34,915 bases of DNA from Sedimenticola sp. (GCA_026983675.1 JALSTP010000185.1:1-34915); one strand, 5' to 3'. Positions 26,226-34,826 are shown, counted from the first letter of the stretch. The notes: a model not told the origin generated them from the sequence alone. Translations and numbers: made by a program.

Positions 26226-26999
26226 ATGGATTCCACGGACGACAGACCCAAACCCCGACGCGGTATCTATCTGCTGCCGAACCTGTTCACCACCGCCACC
26301 CTGTTTGCCGGGTTCTATGCCATCCTGGCGGCGATCAAGGGGCATTTCGAGCCAGCCGCCATCGCGATCTTCGTGGCCATGCTGATGGACGGCATCGACG
26401 GGCGCGTGGCCCGGTTGACGAATACCCAGACGGCCTTCGGCGCAGAATACGACAGCCTCTCCGATCTGGTCGCCTTCGGGCTGGCGCCGGCGCTGGTCGT
26501 CTACCTCTGGGCGCTGGGGGATCTGGGCAAGATCGGCTGGCTGGCGGCATTCATCTATACGGCGGGCACGGCGTTGCGGCTGGCCCGCTTCAATACCCAG
26601 TTGGGGATCGCGGACAAACGCTATTTTCAGGGTTTGCCCAGCCCTTCCGCGGCGGCGATCATGGGGGGCGGAGTGTGGATCGGTGCGACCTGGGGTATCA
26701 GCGGCGAGGACGTGAAGTGGCTCGCTTGCCTGGTGTCGATAGTGGTCGGCCTGCTGATGGTCAGCAACTTCCGCTACAACAGCTTCAAGGAGATCAATTT
26801 TCATGGCCGGGTGCCGTTCGTGTTCGCCGTGGTGGTGATGCTGTTGTTTGCCGTGGTGTTCTGGCATCCCCCCTTGATCCTGTTCGCCATCTTCTCGGGT
26901 TATGCCGTTTCCGGTCCCGTGCTGACTGTGGTGCAGCTGCGCCAGCGCCGGGCCGAGCGCCGCGCGGCGAAGCGGGGCGGGGGCGTGGAAGGCAGATGA
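26226..26999 (+). CDS. pssA: CDP-diacylglycerol-serine O-phosphatidyltransferase
   Basis: Makes phosphatidylserine, precursor of phosphatidylethanolamine, at the inner membrane. The 257-residue product begins RRGIYLLPNLFTTATLFAGFYAI, typical of the Bacillus/pseudomonad-type PssA, and has the full CDP-alcohol signature DGIDGRVARLTNTQTAFGAEYDSLSD (DG-x2-DG-x-AR-x8-G-x3-D-x3-D). Six or more hydrophobic segments follow, and the C-terminal tail is basic. It is distinct from the phospholipase-D-like E. coli PssA. The ATG at 26226 is the first with a family-like N-terminus; the frame is open from 26043. Neighbours ilvC and leuA match the order in pseudomonads and related bacteria. Confidence 0.92.
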   Translation: MDSTDDRPKPRRGIYLLPNLFTTATLFAGFYAILAAIKGHFEPAAIAIFVAMLMDGIDGRVARLTNTQTAFGAEYDSLSDLVAFGLAPALVVYLWALGDLGKIGWLAAFIYTAGTALRLARFNTQLGIADKRYFQGLPSPSAAAIMGGGVWIGATWGISGEDVKWLACLVSIVVGLLMVSNFRYNSFKEINFHGRVPFVFAVVVMLLFAVVFWHPPLILFAIFSGYAVSGPVLTVVQLRQRRAERRAAKRGGGVEGR

Positions 27000-27009
27000 A
27001 GCACAGGGG

Positions 27010-27038
27010 TTGGAAAACGGATTTGGGTGGGCTATAGT
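27010..27038 (+). promoter_or_regulatory. Probable leuA operon promoter
   Basis: TTGGAA (27010-27015, 4 of 6) and TATAGT (27033-27038, 5 of 6) are separated by exactly 17 bases. The pair begins 11 bases after the pssA stop. Transcription would start near 27045, about 260 bases before leuA, leaving room for the leader described at 27067-27183. Confidence 0.6.
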
Positions 27039-27066
27039 TTCCGCAGCTGCGACCGATTCAATTGTT

Positions 27067-27183
27067 ATGGCACCCATGAACGCACATCGATCGATCTCCC
27101 GCACCCGGCCTGCCGGGGTCGCGGCGGTGCGTCCATATGCCCCCCTCCTTGCTCCGCTTGCCTTGCTGCGACTGCTGCCCTGA
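27067..27183 (+). CDS. Putative leucine-rich leader peptide of leuA
   Basis: A 38-codon frame starts about 22 bases after the predicted transcription start and ends 125 bases before leuA. Its last 13 codons read PLLAPLALLRLLP, seven of them Leu (CTC, CTT, CTT, TTG and three CTG), directly before the stop, the layout of an attenuator leader peptide whose translation senses charged tRNA-Leu. Small hairpins follow (27205-27218; 27264-27293), but no GC stem with a T-run was found, so classical intrinsic termination is not demonstrated. There is no strong Shine-Dalgarno; an ATG at 27076 is an alternative start. The longer antisense frame here is taken as a shadow. Confidence 0.55.
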   Translation: MAPMNAHRSISRTRPAGVAAVRPYAPLLAPLALLRLLP

Positions 27184-27263
27184 CGGGCAAACGATAGACA
27201 AAACGCCCCGGCGGGGGCCAGACGGCACGCAACAACTTCCAATCTTTCCCCGGATTACATAAA

Positions 27264-27293
27264 GTCCGCCAGGCATACATGCAACGGGCGGAC
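27264..27293 (+). promoter_or_regulatory. Hairpin immediately before the leuA ribosome site
   Basis: GTCCGCC (27264-27270) pairs perfectly with GGCGGAC (27287-27293), with an inner GCAT/ATGC stem. It ends three bases before GGAG (27297-27300), the leuA Shine-Dalgarno. It could couple the leader peptide to leuA translation or act as part of an antitermination structure. Confidence 0.45.
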
Positions 27294-27307
27294 GCTGGAG
27301 CAACCCT

Positions 27308-28858
27308 ATGAGCAACGCGGACAAACTGATTATTTTCGACACCACCTTGCGCGACGGTGAGCAGAGCCCCGGCGCCTCCATGACCAAGGAAGAGAAGGTG
27401 CGTATCGCCAAGGCGCTGGAGAAATTGCGCGTGGATGTGATCGAAGCCGGCTTCCCCATCGCCAGCCCGGGCGACTTCGAGGCGGTGGAGGCGGTGGCCA
27501 ACACGGTGACGGACTCCACGGTGTGCGGCCTTGCGCGGGCGCTGGACAAGGACATCGACCGCGCCGGCGAGGCGCTCAAGGGGGCCCGCAGCGGTCGTAT
27601 TCATACCTTCATCGCCACCTCGCCCATCCACATGGAGCGCAAGCTGCGCATGACACCGGATCAGGTGGTTGAACAGGCGGTGCGGGCGGTGACGCGTGCC
27701 CGCCAGTACACCGACGACGTGGAGTTCTCCGCCGAGGACGCAGGCCGTTCGGAGATCGATTTTCTCTGTCGCATCTTCGAGGCCGTGATCGACGCCGGTG
27801 CCCGCACCCTCAATGTACCGGACACGGTGGGCTACGCCATGCCGCACCAGTTTGGTCAGATGATCGCCGCCCTGCGTGAGCGTATCCCGAACTCGGACAA
27901 GGCGGTCTTCTCCGTGCATTGCCACAATGACCTGGGTCTCGCCGTGGCCAACTCCCTGGCGGCGGTGCGCAATGGCGCCCGGCAGGTGGAGTGCACCATC
28001 AACGGCCTCGGTGAGCGGGCCGGCAATGCCGCCCTCGAGGAGGTGGTAATGGCGGTGCGCACCCGTCCCGATATCTTCCCCTGTGAGACGCGGCTCGATA
28101 CCACCCAGATCGTCAACTGCTCCCGGCTGGTCTCCAACATCACCGGTTTCCCGGTGCAGCCCAACAAGGCCATCGTCGGCGCCAATGCCTTCGCCCACGA
28201 GTCCGGCATTCATCAGGACGGTGTCCTCAAGAGCCGGGAGACCTACGAAATCATGCGCGCCGAGGATGTGGGCTGGACCCATAACCGTATGGTGCTCGGC
28301 AAGCACTCGGGCCGCAACGCCTTCCGCGCCCGGCTCAAGGAACTGGGGGTGGTGTTTGACTCCGAGGAGGAACTGAACGAGGCCTTTGCCCGCTTCAAGG
28401 AGCTGGCGGACAAGAAGCACGAGATCTTCGATGCGGACCTTCAGGCCATTGTCACCGACACCAACATCGCGCAGGAGAACGAGCGGGTGAAACTGGTTTC
28501 CCTGCGGGTCTGTTCCGAGACCGGCGAGACCCCCAAGGCGGATGTGGTGCTCACCGTGGACGGGGAAGAGGAGCCCGGCAGCGCCATCGGTGGCGGGCCG
28601 GTGGATGCCGCCTTCAAGGCCATCGAATCCATCGTCAACACCGGGGCCCAGCTCCAGCTCTACTCGGTGAACAACATCACGAGCGGTACCGACGCCCAGG
28701 GCGAAGTGACCGTGCGGCTGGAAAAGGAGGGGCGGATCGTCAATGGTCAGGGCGCGGACACCGATATCGTCATTGCCTCTGCCAAGGCCTACATCAACGC
28801 CTGCAACAAGATCCTGCAACCCCGAACGCGGGCCCATCCACAGAAGGCGGACGTCTGA
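27308..28858 (+). CDS. leuA: 2-isopropylmalate synthase
   Basis: Condenses acetyl-CoA with 2-oxoisovalerate, the first committed step of leucine synthesis. The 516-residue product has the TIM-barrel start [19 protein letters not shown] (catalytic Arg and metal-binding Asp), [42 protein letters not shown] (metal His pair), [15 protein letters not shown] and [17 protein letters not shown]. The C-terminal LeuA dimer regulatory domain (about 390-500) carries leucine feedback inhibition. The ATG at 27308 has GGAG seven bases upstream. leuBCD are not in the window. Expression is probably leader-controlled (27067-27183). Confidence 0.97.
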   Translation: MSNADKLIIFDTTLRDGEQSPGASMTKEEKVRIAKALEKLRVDVIEAGFPIASPGDFEAVEAVANTVTDSTVCGLARALDKDIDRAGEALKGARSGRIHTFIATSPIHMERKLRMTPDQVVEQAVRAVTRARQYTDDVEFSAEDAGRSEIDFLCRIFEAVIDAGARTLNVPDTVGYAMPHQFGQMIAALRERIPNSDKAVFSVHCHNDLGLAVANSLAAVRNGARQVECTINGLGERAGNAALEEVVMAVRTRPDIFPCETRLDTTQIVNCSRLVSNITGFPVQPNKAIVGANAFAHESGIHQDGVLKSRETYEIMRAEDVGWTHNRMVLGKHSGRNAFRARLKELGVVFDSEEELNEAFARFKELADKKHEIFDADLQAIVTDTNIAQENERVKLVSLRVCSETGETPKADVVLTVDGEEEPGSAIGGGPVDAAFKAIESIVNTGAQLQLYSVNNITSGTDAQGEVTVRLEKEGRIVNGQGADTDIVIASAKAYINACNKILQPRTRAHPQKADV

Positions 28859-28882
28859 GACCGGGCGGGGCGGAGGAGGCCG

Positions 28883-29629
28883 GTGCAAGACGAGCGGCGC
28901 AATGCATACCTGGATGCCATGGGCATCACCCGCTGGCGGCGGCGGGCGGTGGTATCTGCCGATGCCGACCCCCGGCCATCGGCGTCCCCACCAGCACCTG
29001 TGGACACGTCGGGGGTCCCTCCAGCGCCGGAGGCCGTGGAACCGGCAGTGGCGGCGGACGATGTGTCCACCCTCGACTGGGATGCCCTGCGCCAGCGGGT
29101 GGCGGCTTGTACTGCCTGTCCCTTGCACGAGACCCGTACCCACACCGTATTCGGCGTCGGCGATCCCGAGGCCGACCTGATGGTGATTGGCGAGGCGCCG
29201 GGCGCCGATGAGGACCGCCAGGGCGAGCCCTTCGTGGGCCGGGCGGGGCAACTGCTCAACGAAATGCTGCGCGCCATCGGCCTGAGGCGGGAGCAGGTGT
29301 TCATTGCCAATATCCTCAAGTGCCGTCCGCCGGGCAACCGCGACCCCCGGCCGGAGGAGGTGGCGCGGTGCATGCCTTACCTGCGGCGGCAGATCGAACT
29401 GATCCGACCGCGGTTGCTGCTCTCCGTGGGGCGTATCTCGGCGCAAAATCTGTTGCAGACGGATACCCCGGTGGGGCGGTTGCGGGGACGGGTGCACCGC
29501 TTCGGCGAGACAGGTATCCCGCTGGTGGTCACCTACCACCCGGCCTACCTGCTACGGTCGCCGGAGCAGAAGGCCAAGGCATGGGACGATCTACAGCTCG
29601 TCCTGCGGACCCTGGGAGGCGTGCGATGA
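28883..29629 (+). CDS. Family 4 (Fe-S) uracil-DNA glycosylase
   Basis: Removes uracil from DNA. The 248-residue product has a Pro/Ala-rich, probably disordered linker (about 25-60) and then the family 4 UDG domain: CTACPL and later Cys residues (KCRPPGNRDP, RCMPYL) as [4Fe-4S] ligands, the catalytic motif GEAPGADEDRQGEPFVGRAGQLL, and the second motif YHPAYLLR. The N-terminal extension, YLDAMGITRWRRR, is common in proteobacterial members. The GTG at 28883 has GGAGG six bases upstream. The 3' end overlaps rimI (ATGA). Confidence 0.9.
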   Translation: MQDERRNAYLDAMGITRWRRRAVVSADADPRPSASPPAPVDTSGVPPAPEAVEPAVAADDVSTLDWDALRQRVAACTACPLHETRTHTVFGVGDPEADLMVIGEAPGADEDRQGEPFVGRAGQLLNEMLRAIGLRREQVFIANILKCRPPGNRDPRPEEVARCMPYLRRQIELIRPRLLLSVGRISAQNLLQTDTPVGRLRGRVHRFGETGIPLVVTYHPAYLLRSPEQKAKAWDDLQLVLRTLGGVR

Positions 29630-30093
29630 GCGCCATTCTGCGGGAACCAATGTGGCGTCTGCGGCCGATGACGCAGAAGGATGTGGGGGCGGTGCATGCC
29701 CTGGAGCAGCGGGCCTACGCATTCCCCTGGAGCGAGGGGATCTTTCGTGATTGTCTGCGGGCGGGATACTGCTGCTGGGTGTTGGATCTGGAGCGGGAGG
29801 TGATCGGCTACGGTGTGTTGTCGGTGGCCGCCGGGGAGTCGCACTTGCTCAATCTCTGCGTGGACCCGGCGCGGCAGGGCAATGGCCTTGGCCGACGCCT
29901 GCTGAAGCGCATGATCGAACTGGCCCGATATCACGATGCCACCACCCTCTTCCTGGAGGTGCGTGTCTCCAACCGGGTCGCCATCCACCTCTACGAGAGC
30001 GTGGGCTTCAACGAGGTGGGCGTGCGACACCGTTACTATCCCGCCCGCGACGGTCTGCGCGAGGACGCCCTGATCATGGCCCTCACGCTATAG
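29626..30093 (+). CDS. rimI: Ribosomal-protein-alanine N-acetyltransferase RimI
   Basis: GNAT-fold enzyme expected to acetylate the N-terminal Ala of ribosomal protein S18. The 155-residue product has the conserved opening RPMTQKDVGAVHALEQRAYAFPWSEGIFRDCLRAGY, the acetyl-CoA loop VDPARQGNGLGRRLLKRM (Q-x-x-G-x-G/A type), FLEVRVSNRVAIHLYESVGFNEVGVRHRYYPA and the catalytic-type Glu and Tyr of RimI. The ATG at 29626 overlaps the glycosylase stop and has GGAGG seven bases upstream. A short gap and a separate promoter lead to prfC. Confidence 0.93.
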   Translation: MSAILREPMWRLRPMTQKDVGAVHALEQRAYAFPWSEGIFRDCLRAGYCCWVLDLEREVIGYGVLSVAAGESHLLNLCVDPARQGNGLGRRLLKRMIELARYHDATTLFLEVRVSNRVAIHLYESVGFNEVGVRHRYYPARDGLREDALIMALTL

Positions 30094-30177
30094 GCCGAAA
30101 TGCCGCCCCGTCGCGGCAGAGGGCCGCCGCGATCGGCGTTTCGAGTGGTCAGGGAAACGTCATCGTGCGCCCGGAAG

Positions 30178-30186
30178 TGGTATAAT
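30178..30186 (+). promoter_or_regulatory. Extended -10 promoter of prfC
   Basis: TGGTATAAT combines a TGn extension with a perfect TATAAT (30181-30186). No strong -35 is present, as usual for this type. Transcription would start near 30193, about 20 bases before the prfC ATG at 30214. Confidence 0.6.
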
Positions 30187-30213
30187 TGCGCTTTTTCCCG
30201 TCTCCAGAGCACC

Positions 30214-31797
30214 ATGTCCTCCACACTCCAGCAGCAACGCCAGCGCCGGCGCACCTTCGCGATCATCTCCCATCCGGACGCCGGCAAGACCACGCTCACC
30301 GAAAAGCTGCTGCTGTTTGGTGGCGCGATCCAGATGGCCGGCACCGTGAAAGGACGCAAGGCAGCGCGCCACGCCACCTCCGATTGGATGGAGCTGGAAA
30401 AACAGCGCGGTATCTCCGTCACCTCCTCGGTGATGCAGTTTCCGTACGGCGATGCCGTTGTCAATCTGCTCGACACGCCTGGCCACGAGGATTTCTCCGA
30501 AGACACCTACCGCACCCTCACCGCAGTGGACTCGGCGCTGATGGTGATCGACGTGGCCAAGGGCGTGGAGGCGCGCACCATCAAGCTGATGGAGGTGTGC
30601 CGCCTGCGCGATACGCCGATCCTCACCTTCGTCAACAAGCTCGATCGGGAAGGGCGTGAGGCCATCGAAATTCTGGACGAGATCGAGACCGTGCTCGGCA
30701 TCGCCTGCGCGCCGGTCACTTGGCCCATCGGTATGGGCAAACGCTTCAAGGGGGTATTCGACCTGCGCACCCAGCGCACCCACCTCTTCTCCCCCACCCA
30801 CGGCGGCAAGGTCCAGGAGGGGGAGGTGATCGAGGGTCTCGACAACCCCCGCCTGGATGAGGTGATCGGCGATCAGGCCGAGGAACTCCGGGCCGAGATC
30901 GAATTGGTGGAGGGGGCCAGCCACCCGTTGGATATCGACGCCTATCTGCGCGGTGACCAGACCCCGGTCTTCTTTGGCTCGGCGATCAACAACTTTGGCG
31001 TCAGGGAACTGCTCGACGCCTTCGTGGAGTACGCCCCTCCGCCACGACCCCGCGCCACTGACCAGCGCCTGGTGGAACCCGACGAGGAGAAGTTCACCGG
31101 CTTCGTTTTCAAGATCCAGGCCAACATGGACCCCGCCCACCGGGACCGCATCGCCTTCCTGAGGGTCTGCTCCGGCGCCTACAAAAAGGGCATGAAGATG
31201 CGCCATGTGCGCATCGGCAAGACGGTGCAGGTGAGCAACGCCATCACCTTCCAGGCCGATGCGCGGCGCCATGTGGAGGCGGCCTGGCCGGGGGATATCA
31301 TCGGCCTCCACAACCACGGCACCATCCAGATCGGCGACACCTTTACCGAGGGCGAAGTGCTGAAGTATCAGGGCATCCCCTATTTTGCCCCCGAGCTGTT
31401 CCGCCGCGTGGTGCTCAAGGACCCCCTGCGCATGAAGGCGTTGCAGAAGGGGGTGCTCCAGCTCTGCGAGGAAGGGGCCACCCAGGTGTTCCGGCCACTG
31501 AAGAACAACGACCTGATCCTGGGCGCCGTGGGTGTGCTCCAGTTCGACGTGGCGGCCCACCGGCTGAAGGACGAATACGGTGTCGAGGCCCTCGTCGAGC
31601 CGGTGCAGGTGGCCACCGCGCGCTGGGTCGTCTGTGACGATGAAAGGGAACTCCAGCGCTTTCGCGACAAGGCGCACGAGCATCTCGCTATGGATGGTGA
31701 CGACCAGTTGGTCTACCTCGCCCCCACCCGGGTCAACCTCGACCTCACCCTGGAGCGCTGGCCGGAGATCCGTTTTCTTGCCACCCGGGAACTGTGA
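30214..31797 (+). CDS. prfC: Peptide chain release factor 3
   Basis: Translational GTPase that recycles RF1/RF2 from the ribosome. The 527-residue product has the G1 loop [15 protein letters not shown], the switch I region [15 protein letters not shown]3 [17 protein letters not shown]4 NKLDRE, then domains II and III with RF3-type blocks ([69 protein letters not shown]). The length matches E. coli RF3 (529). The frame is open from 30100, but the promoter at 30178-30186 and the family N-terminus fix the ATG at 30214. Confidence 0.97.
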   Translation: MSSTLQQQRQRRRTFAIISHPDAGKTTLTEKLLLFGGAIQMAGTVKGRKAARHATSDWMELEKQRGISVTSSVMQFPYGDAVVNLLDTPGHEDFSEDTYRTLTAVDSALMVIDVAKGVEARTIKLMEVCRLRDTPILTFVNKLDREGREAIEILDEIETVLGIACAPVTWPIGMGKRFKGVFDLRTQRTHLFSPTHGGKVQEGEVIEGLDNPRLDEVIGDQAEELRAEIELVEGASHPLDIDAYLRGDQTPVFFGSAINNFGVRELLDAFVEYAPPPRPRATDQRLVEPDEEKFTGFVFKIQANMDPAHRDRIAFLRVCSGAYKKGMKMRHVRIGKTVQVSNAITFQADARRHVEAAWPGDIIGLHNHGTIQIGDTFTEGEVLKYQGIPYFAPELFRRVVLKDPLRMKALQKGVLQLCEEGATQVFRPLKNNDLILGAVGVLQFDVAAHRLKDEYGVEALVEPVQVATARWVVCDDERELQRFRDKAHEHLAMDGDDQLVYLAPTRVNLDLTLERWPEIRFLATREL

Positions 31798-31851
31798 ATC
31801 CTGGGGGCTCGCGGTTGATCGTCTGTTCTACCCTGATAGGAGGAGAATCCA

Positions 31852-32094
31852 TTGGAAACCGAAAACATCGAAGCCCTGATCCGCGCCGGCCTGCCTGGCG
31901 CGGAAGTGAAGGTAACCGGCGACGGCCGTCATTTCGAGGCCGTGGTGGTGAGTGACGCCTTCGCTGGCAAGTCCCTGATCCAGAAGCACCGGATGGTGAT
32001 GGAGACGGTCAAGGCGCAGATCGCCAGCGACGAACTGCACGCCCTCTCCATCAAGGCCTTCACGCCAGAAGAATGGGCCGCCGGGCAGGGTTGA
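31852..32094 (+). CDS. BolA/IbaG family protein
   Basis: Small BolA-fold protein likely to work with a monothiol glutaredoxin in Fe-S handling. The 80-residue product shows the family pattern, with VKVTGDGRHFEAVVVSDAFAGKSLIQKHRMVMETVKAQIASDELHALSIKAFTPEEW giving the beta-alpha-alpha-beta core and the conserved His in HRMV. It is closer to IbaG/YrbA than to BolA itself. The start is a TTG at 31852, supported by TAGGAGGAG ending about six bases ahead; no ATG fits. The following 96 bases to the next gene hold no clear signal. Confidence 0.87.
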   Translation: METENIEALIRAGLPGAEVKVTGDGRHFEAVVVSDAFAGKSLIQKHRMVMETVKAQIASDELHALSIKAFTPEEWAAGQG

Positions 32095-32190
32095 CGCCGT
32101 GCCCTTGCAATCCCGCCTGCCGCCTCCATACTCAGTAACAGGCAATAACAACGCGGCGCGGCGGCGCCCATGGGTATCAGGAGGTGCGTG

Positions 32191-32412
32191 ATGTTCTTGA
32201 AGCGGAAATCCACCGGCGATCTGGTCGAAGTGCTGAGTCTCAAAGACCTGTTCAATCCCATGCATCCACAGATCGTGGGGCGCTACAACAAGGGGGAGGA
32301 GTTGCAGGACCCCGAAAAGTTCGACAAGGCCGACCTCGAATTCCTCTCCGGCGAACCCCTGCCGCGCTGTTGGCTGGACGTTCATTATCGGGACGACGAA
32401 CTGCATCGATAA
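32191..32412 (+). CDS. Conserved-looking small protein, function unknown
   Basis: A 73-residue soluble acidic protein (starting MFLKRKSTGDLVEVLSL) with a compact, well-ordered composition and a distinctive middle and end: VGRYNKGEELQDPEKFDKADLEF and SGEPLPRCWLDVHYR. I have an impression of similar small proteins in other sulfur-oxidising gammaproteobacteria but cannot name a family. A strong AGGAGG (32179-32184) lies six bases before the ATG at 32191, so translation is well supported; the frame is open from 32170. A seven-base stem (32426-32432 with 32458-32464) without a T-run follows the stop. Confidence 0.7.
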   Translation: MFLKRKSTGDLVEVLSLKDLFNPMHPQIVGRYNKGEELQDPEKFDKADLEFLSGEPLPRCWLDVHYRDDELHR

Positions 32413-32574
32413 CCCCTGTCCACGAGGAGAGGCCCCTGGATGCGGTCTGGATAGTTACCTCTCCATGATGCGGAGGCGTGTGTCTCGATCCACTTGGTCC
32501 GATGCCGTGAGAGGGCCAAGGGCAGCCGAACCCGATGTTCATTCCCAAATCGTATGAGAAGGGTGGGCTCAGGC

Positions 32575-32603
32575 TTGACTTTTAGCATGTGATGGGATGT
32601 ATT
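32575..32603 (+). promoter_or_regulatory. Probable promoter of the first GH16 gene
   Basis: TTGACT (32575-32580, 5 of 6) is followed after 17 bases by TGTATT (32598-32603, 4 of 6). Transcription would start near 32610, leaving a leader of about 78 bases. The rest of 32413-32574 shows only the stem noted after the preceding gene. Confidence 0.5.
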
Positions 32604-32612
32604 CTACCCATT

Positions 32613-32667
32613 TGTGCAAGTGGTAAATCAGGCCGTCGCAAAGGGACGCAAGGACCGGTGTTGGCGG
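32613..32667 (+). ncRNA. Possible structured leader (GEMM/c-di-GMP-I-like motif), weak
   Basis: The leader contains GGTAAATC (32624-32631) and, further on, GGGACGCAAGGACCGG (32643-32658). These resemble the GGCAAACC and GGGACGCAAAGCC core segments of the c-di-GMP-I (GEMM) riboswitch. However, the GNRA-capped helix expected between them is poor: only CGTC/GACG can pair around GCAAAGG, and the downstream tetraloop-receptor arm is not evident. It could be a diverged or different RNA element. The position, between promoter and ribosome site of an exported glycosidase gene, suits a regulatory leader. Confidence 0.22.
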
Positions 32668-32687
32668 CAGGAACAGGAGTGATGACG

Positions 32688-33602
32688 ATGTTCGGTGGAT
32701 TGAGGATTGGATATGCGTTGCTGCTGCCTCTGGCGGTATTGGCCATGGGGAGCGCCCAGGCGGCGACGGTCTTGTTCGAAGAAGACTTCAATGGTAACGC
32801 ACTGGATACCCAATGGGGTTCGCAGCCGGGTACGTGGAACAGTAATTCCACTGTCGTCAATGCAAACAGTAAATGGGTGTTGGCGAATTGGACGGATGCA
32901 GGTTTCAAGGATGTCGTATGGCAGCGGGGCCATGCGACCCTGAGTGATGGCAAGCTGAACATCAATCTCAATAAGGCGGGAGATGGCAATGCTCCGTGCC
33001 CGAATGGATGTAGCGACAAGCGCTACGCCAGCGCCCAGCTCATCACCCGTGAGAGATTCGGGAACAATACGCGGGTGGAGGTGCGGATGAAGACGGCCGA
33101 AGGGCAGCAGGGGGGCGGCGGTCTGATCTCCTCGACATTTCGTTATCTGGATAGCCCCCATGACGAGATGGATATCGAGTTTCTATGGAAATCGGACGGG
33201 AAGATCCATGTGGGCTATTTTGCCGATGGCCAATCCAGGCATGAGAATATCGATCTTGGATTCAACGCCTCCGAGGGGTTCCACACCTACGCCTTCGAAA
33301 CCGTTGGGCCGATGCTCCGCTGGTATGTGGACGGGCAGAACGTGCAAGAGATGACCGCTCCCAAGACCTTGGAAGCCGGGCAGGTCCGGCTCGATCTGTG
33401 GACGCCCAAGGCAGGAACGGGCGTGGCAAACTGGGCGGGCACTTTCACCGGCGATCATACCACCGCGCAATACGACTGGATCAAGATCAGCGCCGTGCCT
33501 CTGCCGTCGGCCATCTGGCTGTTCGGCGGCGTGCTGGGGATGTGGGCGGCGGGCCGCCGTGTGCTCAGCGGCGGCCTGAGGCCGGTGACTCAGGCCGGCT
33601 GA
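32688..33602 (+). CDS. Family 16 glycoside hydrolase with VPLP sorting tail (copy 1)
   Basis: Predicted exported beta-glucanase-like enzyme. The 304-residue product has a signal peptide (1-25, SAQA), a jelly-roll domain with catalytic HDEMDIEFLW (nucleophile Glu160, Asp162, acid/base Glu164; the E-x-D-x-E form without the laminarinase bulge, as in lichenases and relatives), GFHTYAFETVGPMLRWYVDGQNV, and a C-terminal VPLPSAIWLFGGVLGMWAAGRR (270-291). That tail, a VPLP motif, a hydrophobic helix and an Arg pair, is an exosortase-type (PEP-CTERM/VPLPA) sorting signal. A CPNGC pair sits near residue 105. ATG 32688 is chosen with AGGAG eight bases upstream; ATG 32682 is too close. The substrate is unknown. 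Confidence 0.88.
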   Translation: MFGGLRIGYALLLPLAVLAMGSAQAATVLFEEDFNGNALDTQWGSQPGTWNSNSTVVNANSKWVLANWTDAGFKDVVWQRGHATLSDGKLNINLNKAGDGNAPCPNGCSDKRYASAQLITRERFGNNTRVEVRMKTAEGQQGGGGLISSTFRYLDSPHDEMDIEFLWKSDGKIHVGYFADGQSRHENIDLGFNASEGFHTYAFETVGPMLRWYVDGQNVQEMTAPKTLEAGQVRLDLWTPKAGTGVANWAGTFTGDHTTAQYDWIKISAVPLPSAIWLFGGVLGMWAAGRRVLSGGLRPVTQAG

Positions 33603-33689
33603 ATCGGCGCGACGGGACTGCCGTTCCGTCTCTCTGGACGAACGGCCAGCCACCGTCTCTTCTCTCCTCCCTCTCATCATCGAATGCGC

Positions 33690-33729
33690 AGCGGTCCCGG
33701 GTCCAGCCGAGGACCGCTTGGTTTTCTTT
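33690..33729 (+). terminator. Intrinsic terminator after the first GH16 gene
   Basis: AGCGGTCC (33690-33697) and GGACCGCT (33711-33718) form a perfect eight-base stem with a 13-base loop, followed by TTGGTTTTCTTT. It separates the two GH16 genes, so the second needs its own promoter. Between 33730 and 33875 I see no convincing hexamer pair and no gene. Confidence 0.75.
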
Positions 33730-33875
33730 GTCTTCGGACACCCGAAATGGCGGCCGCGGATCGCAGGCGCCGTGTCAATGTGTGTCGGTGGCGGGCGTGA
33801 GGTTGTTTTTTCTGTCTTCGCTCCGTAGCATGCCGAATTTTCAAATCGGGAGATCGGATCTTGGATGGATACGTC

Positions 33876-34826
33876 ATGAAGAATCGGTATGCCGGGGGTG
33901 TCCCTTTGTTGCGCGCGCTCACCTTGATCCTGGCGTCGGTGGTTGTGCCTGTCACATGGGCGAGCCCGGTTTTCTACGAGGAATTCGACGGCGAAGTGCT
34001 CGATACCCATATCCACGCCGGCGATCCGGACTATTACAATCCCAACAGCAGGTGGATCGTCGGCAACTGGCTGGGCGCGGGTTTCAAGGCCGTCGATTGG
34101 CAGCCGGGACACGTCTCTGTGGGGAACGGCACCCTGAAGCTGGTCCTGGACCGCACGGGGGACGACGGCCGCTCCTGCCCTGATGGATGCGCCCGGGATG
34201 GCGGCTCCAGGGCGTTTGCCGGGGGGCATCTTCTGACACGCGAACGCTTCGGCACCGGGGTTCGGGTGGCGGTGCGGATGAAAGCGCCCGCGGGCGATGG
34301 ACTCGTCACCGGCGCGTTCAGGTACGCGAACGCTTCGGGTGATGAAGTGGATTTCGAATTTCTCGGCAAGGATCCCGGAACAGTGCAACTGAACTATTTC
34401 ATCGGCGGACAGGGCGTCGTCGAGCACGAGCGCTACATTACGCGACGAAACAGTACGCGTGACGATAGCAACGCGGTCAAAATCCTGGCCGAGGACTACC
34501 GGTTCACCGATTTCCATACCTACGCTTTCGAAGCCGTGGATTCCGTTCTCCGTTGGTACATCGACGGGCAGCAGGTCCACCAAGTGGATGTGGGACAGGT
34601 GCTGGATGAGGGCCAGGTCCGGCTCGAACTGTGGTCGCCGGTCGAGGGCAGCCCTACCGACACATATTGGGCGGGACATTTCGAGGGTCAGCGGGCGGTG
34701 GCCGAGTACGATTGGGTCAGGATCACCGCCGTCCCGCTGCCGCCTGCGTGGCTCCTTTTCGGTGGCGCCATGCCGCTCCTGTTGCGGAATCGCCGGGGCA
34801 AAGGGGGAACGCGCGACAAACGTTGA
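33876..34826 (+). CDS. Family 16 glycoside hydrolase with VPLP sorting tail (copy 2)
   Basis: A diverged tandem relative of the preceding gene. The 316-residue product has a signal peptide (1-29, VTWA), the catalytic GDEVDFEFLG (Glu157, Asp159, Glu161), FHTYAFEAVDSVLRWYIDGQQV, and the tail VPLPPAWLLFGGAMPLLLRNRR (from residue 286). It shares with copy 1 the phrases NSRW/NSKW, NW-x3-GFK, LLTRERFG/LITRERFG and a CPDGC pair, but carries an insertion before the catalytic region (RDGGSRAFAGG) and another after it (VEHERYITRRN). The ATG at 33876 fits the signal peptide, although its ribosome site is weak; a TTG at 33861 is possible. Probably surface-anchored or secreted; substrate unknown. Confidence 0.87.
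   Translation: MKNRYAGGVPLLRALTLILASVVVPVTWASPVFYEEFDGEVLDTHIHAGDPDYYNPNSRWIVGNWLGAGFKAVDWQPGHVSVGNGTLKLVLDRTGDDGRSCPDGCARDGGSRAFAGGHLLTRERFGTGVRVAVRMKAPAGDGLVTGAFRYANASGDEVDFEFLGKDPGTVQLNYFIGGQGVVEHERYITRRNSTRDDSNAVKILAEDYRFTDFHTYAFEAVDSVLRWYIDGQQVHQVDVGQVLDEGQVRLELWSPVEGSPTDTYWAGHFEGQRAVAEYDWVRITAVPLPPAWLLFGGAMPLLLRNRRGKGGTRDKR

Noticed and set aside
27205-27218. GCCCC-GGCG-GGGGC hairpin as the leuA attenuator terminator
   Set aside because: Only five pairs and followed by CAGACGG rather than a T-run.
27065-29539. 824-codon minus-strand open frame across the leuA leader, leuA and the glycosylase gene
   Set aside because: It is antisense to three well-supported features; its His/Gly/Arg-rich composition is typical of reverse-frame shadows of GC-rich genes.
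30160-31683. 507-codon minus-strand open frame opposite prfC
   Set aside because: Antisense shadow of release factor 3; no independent signals.
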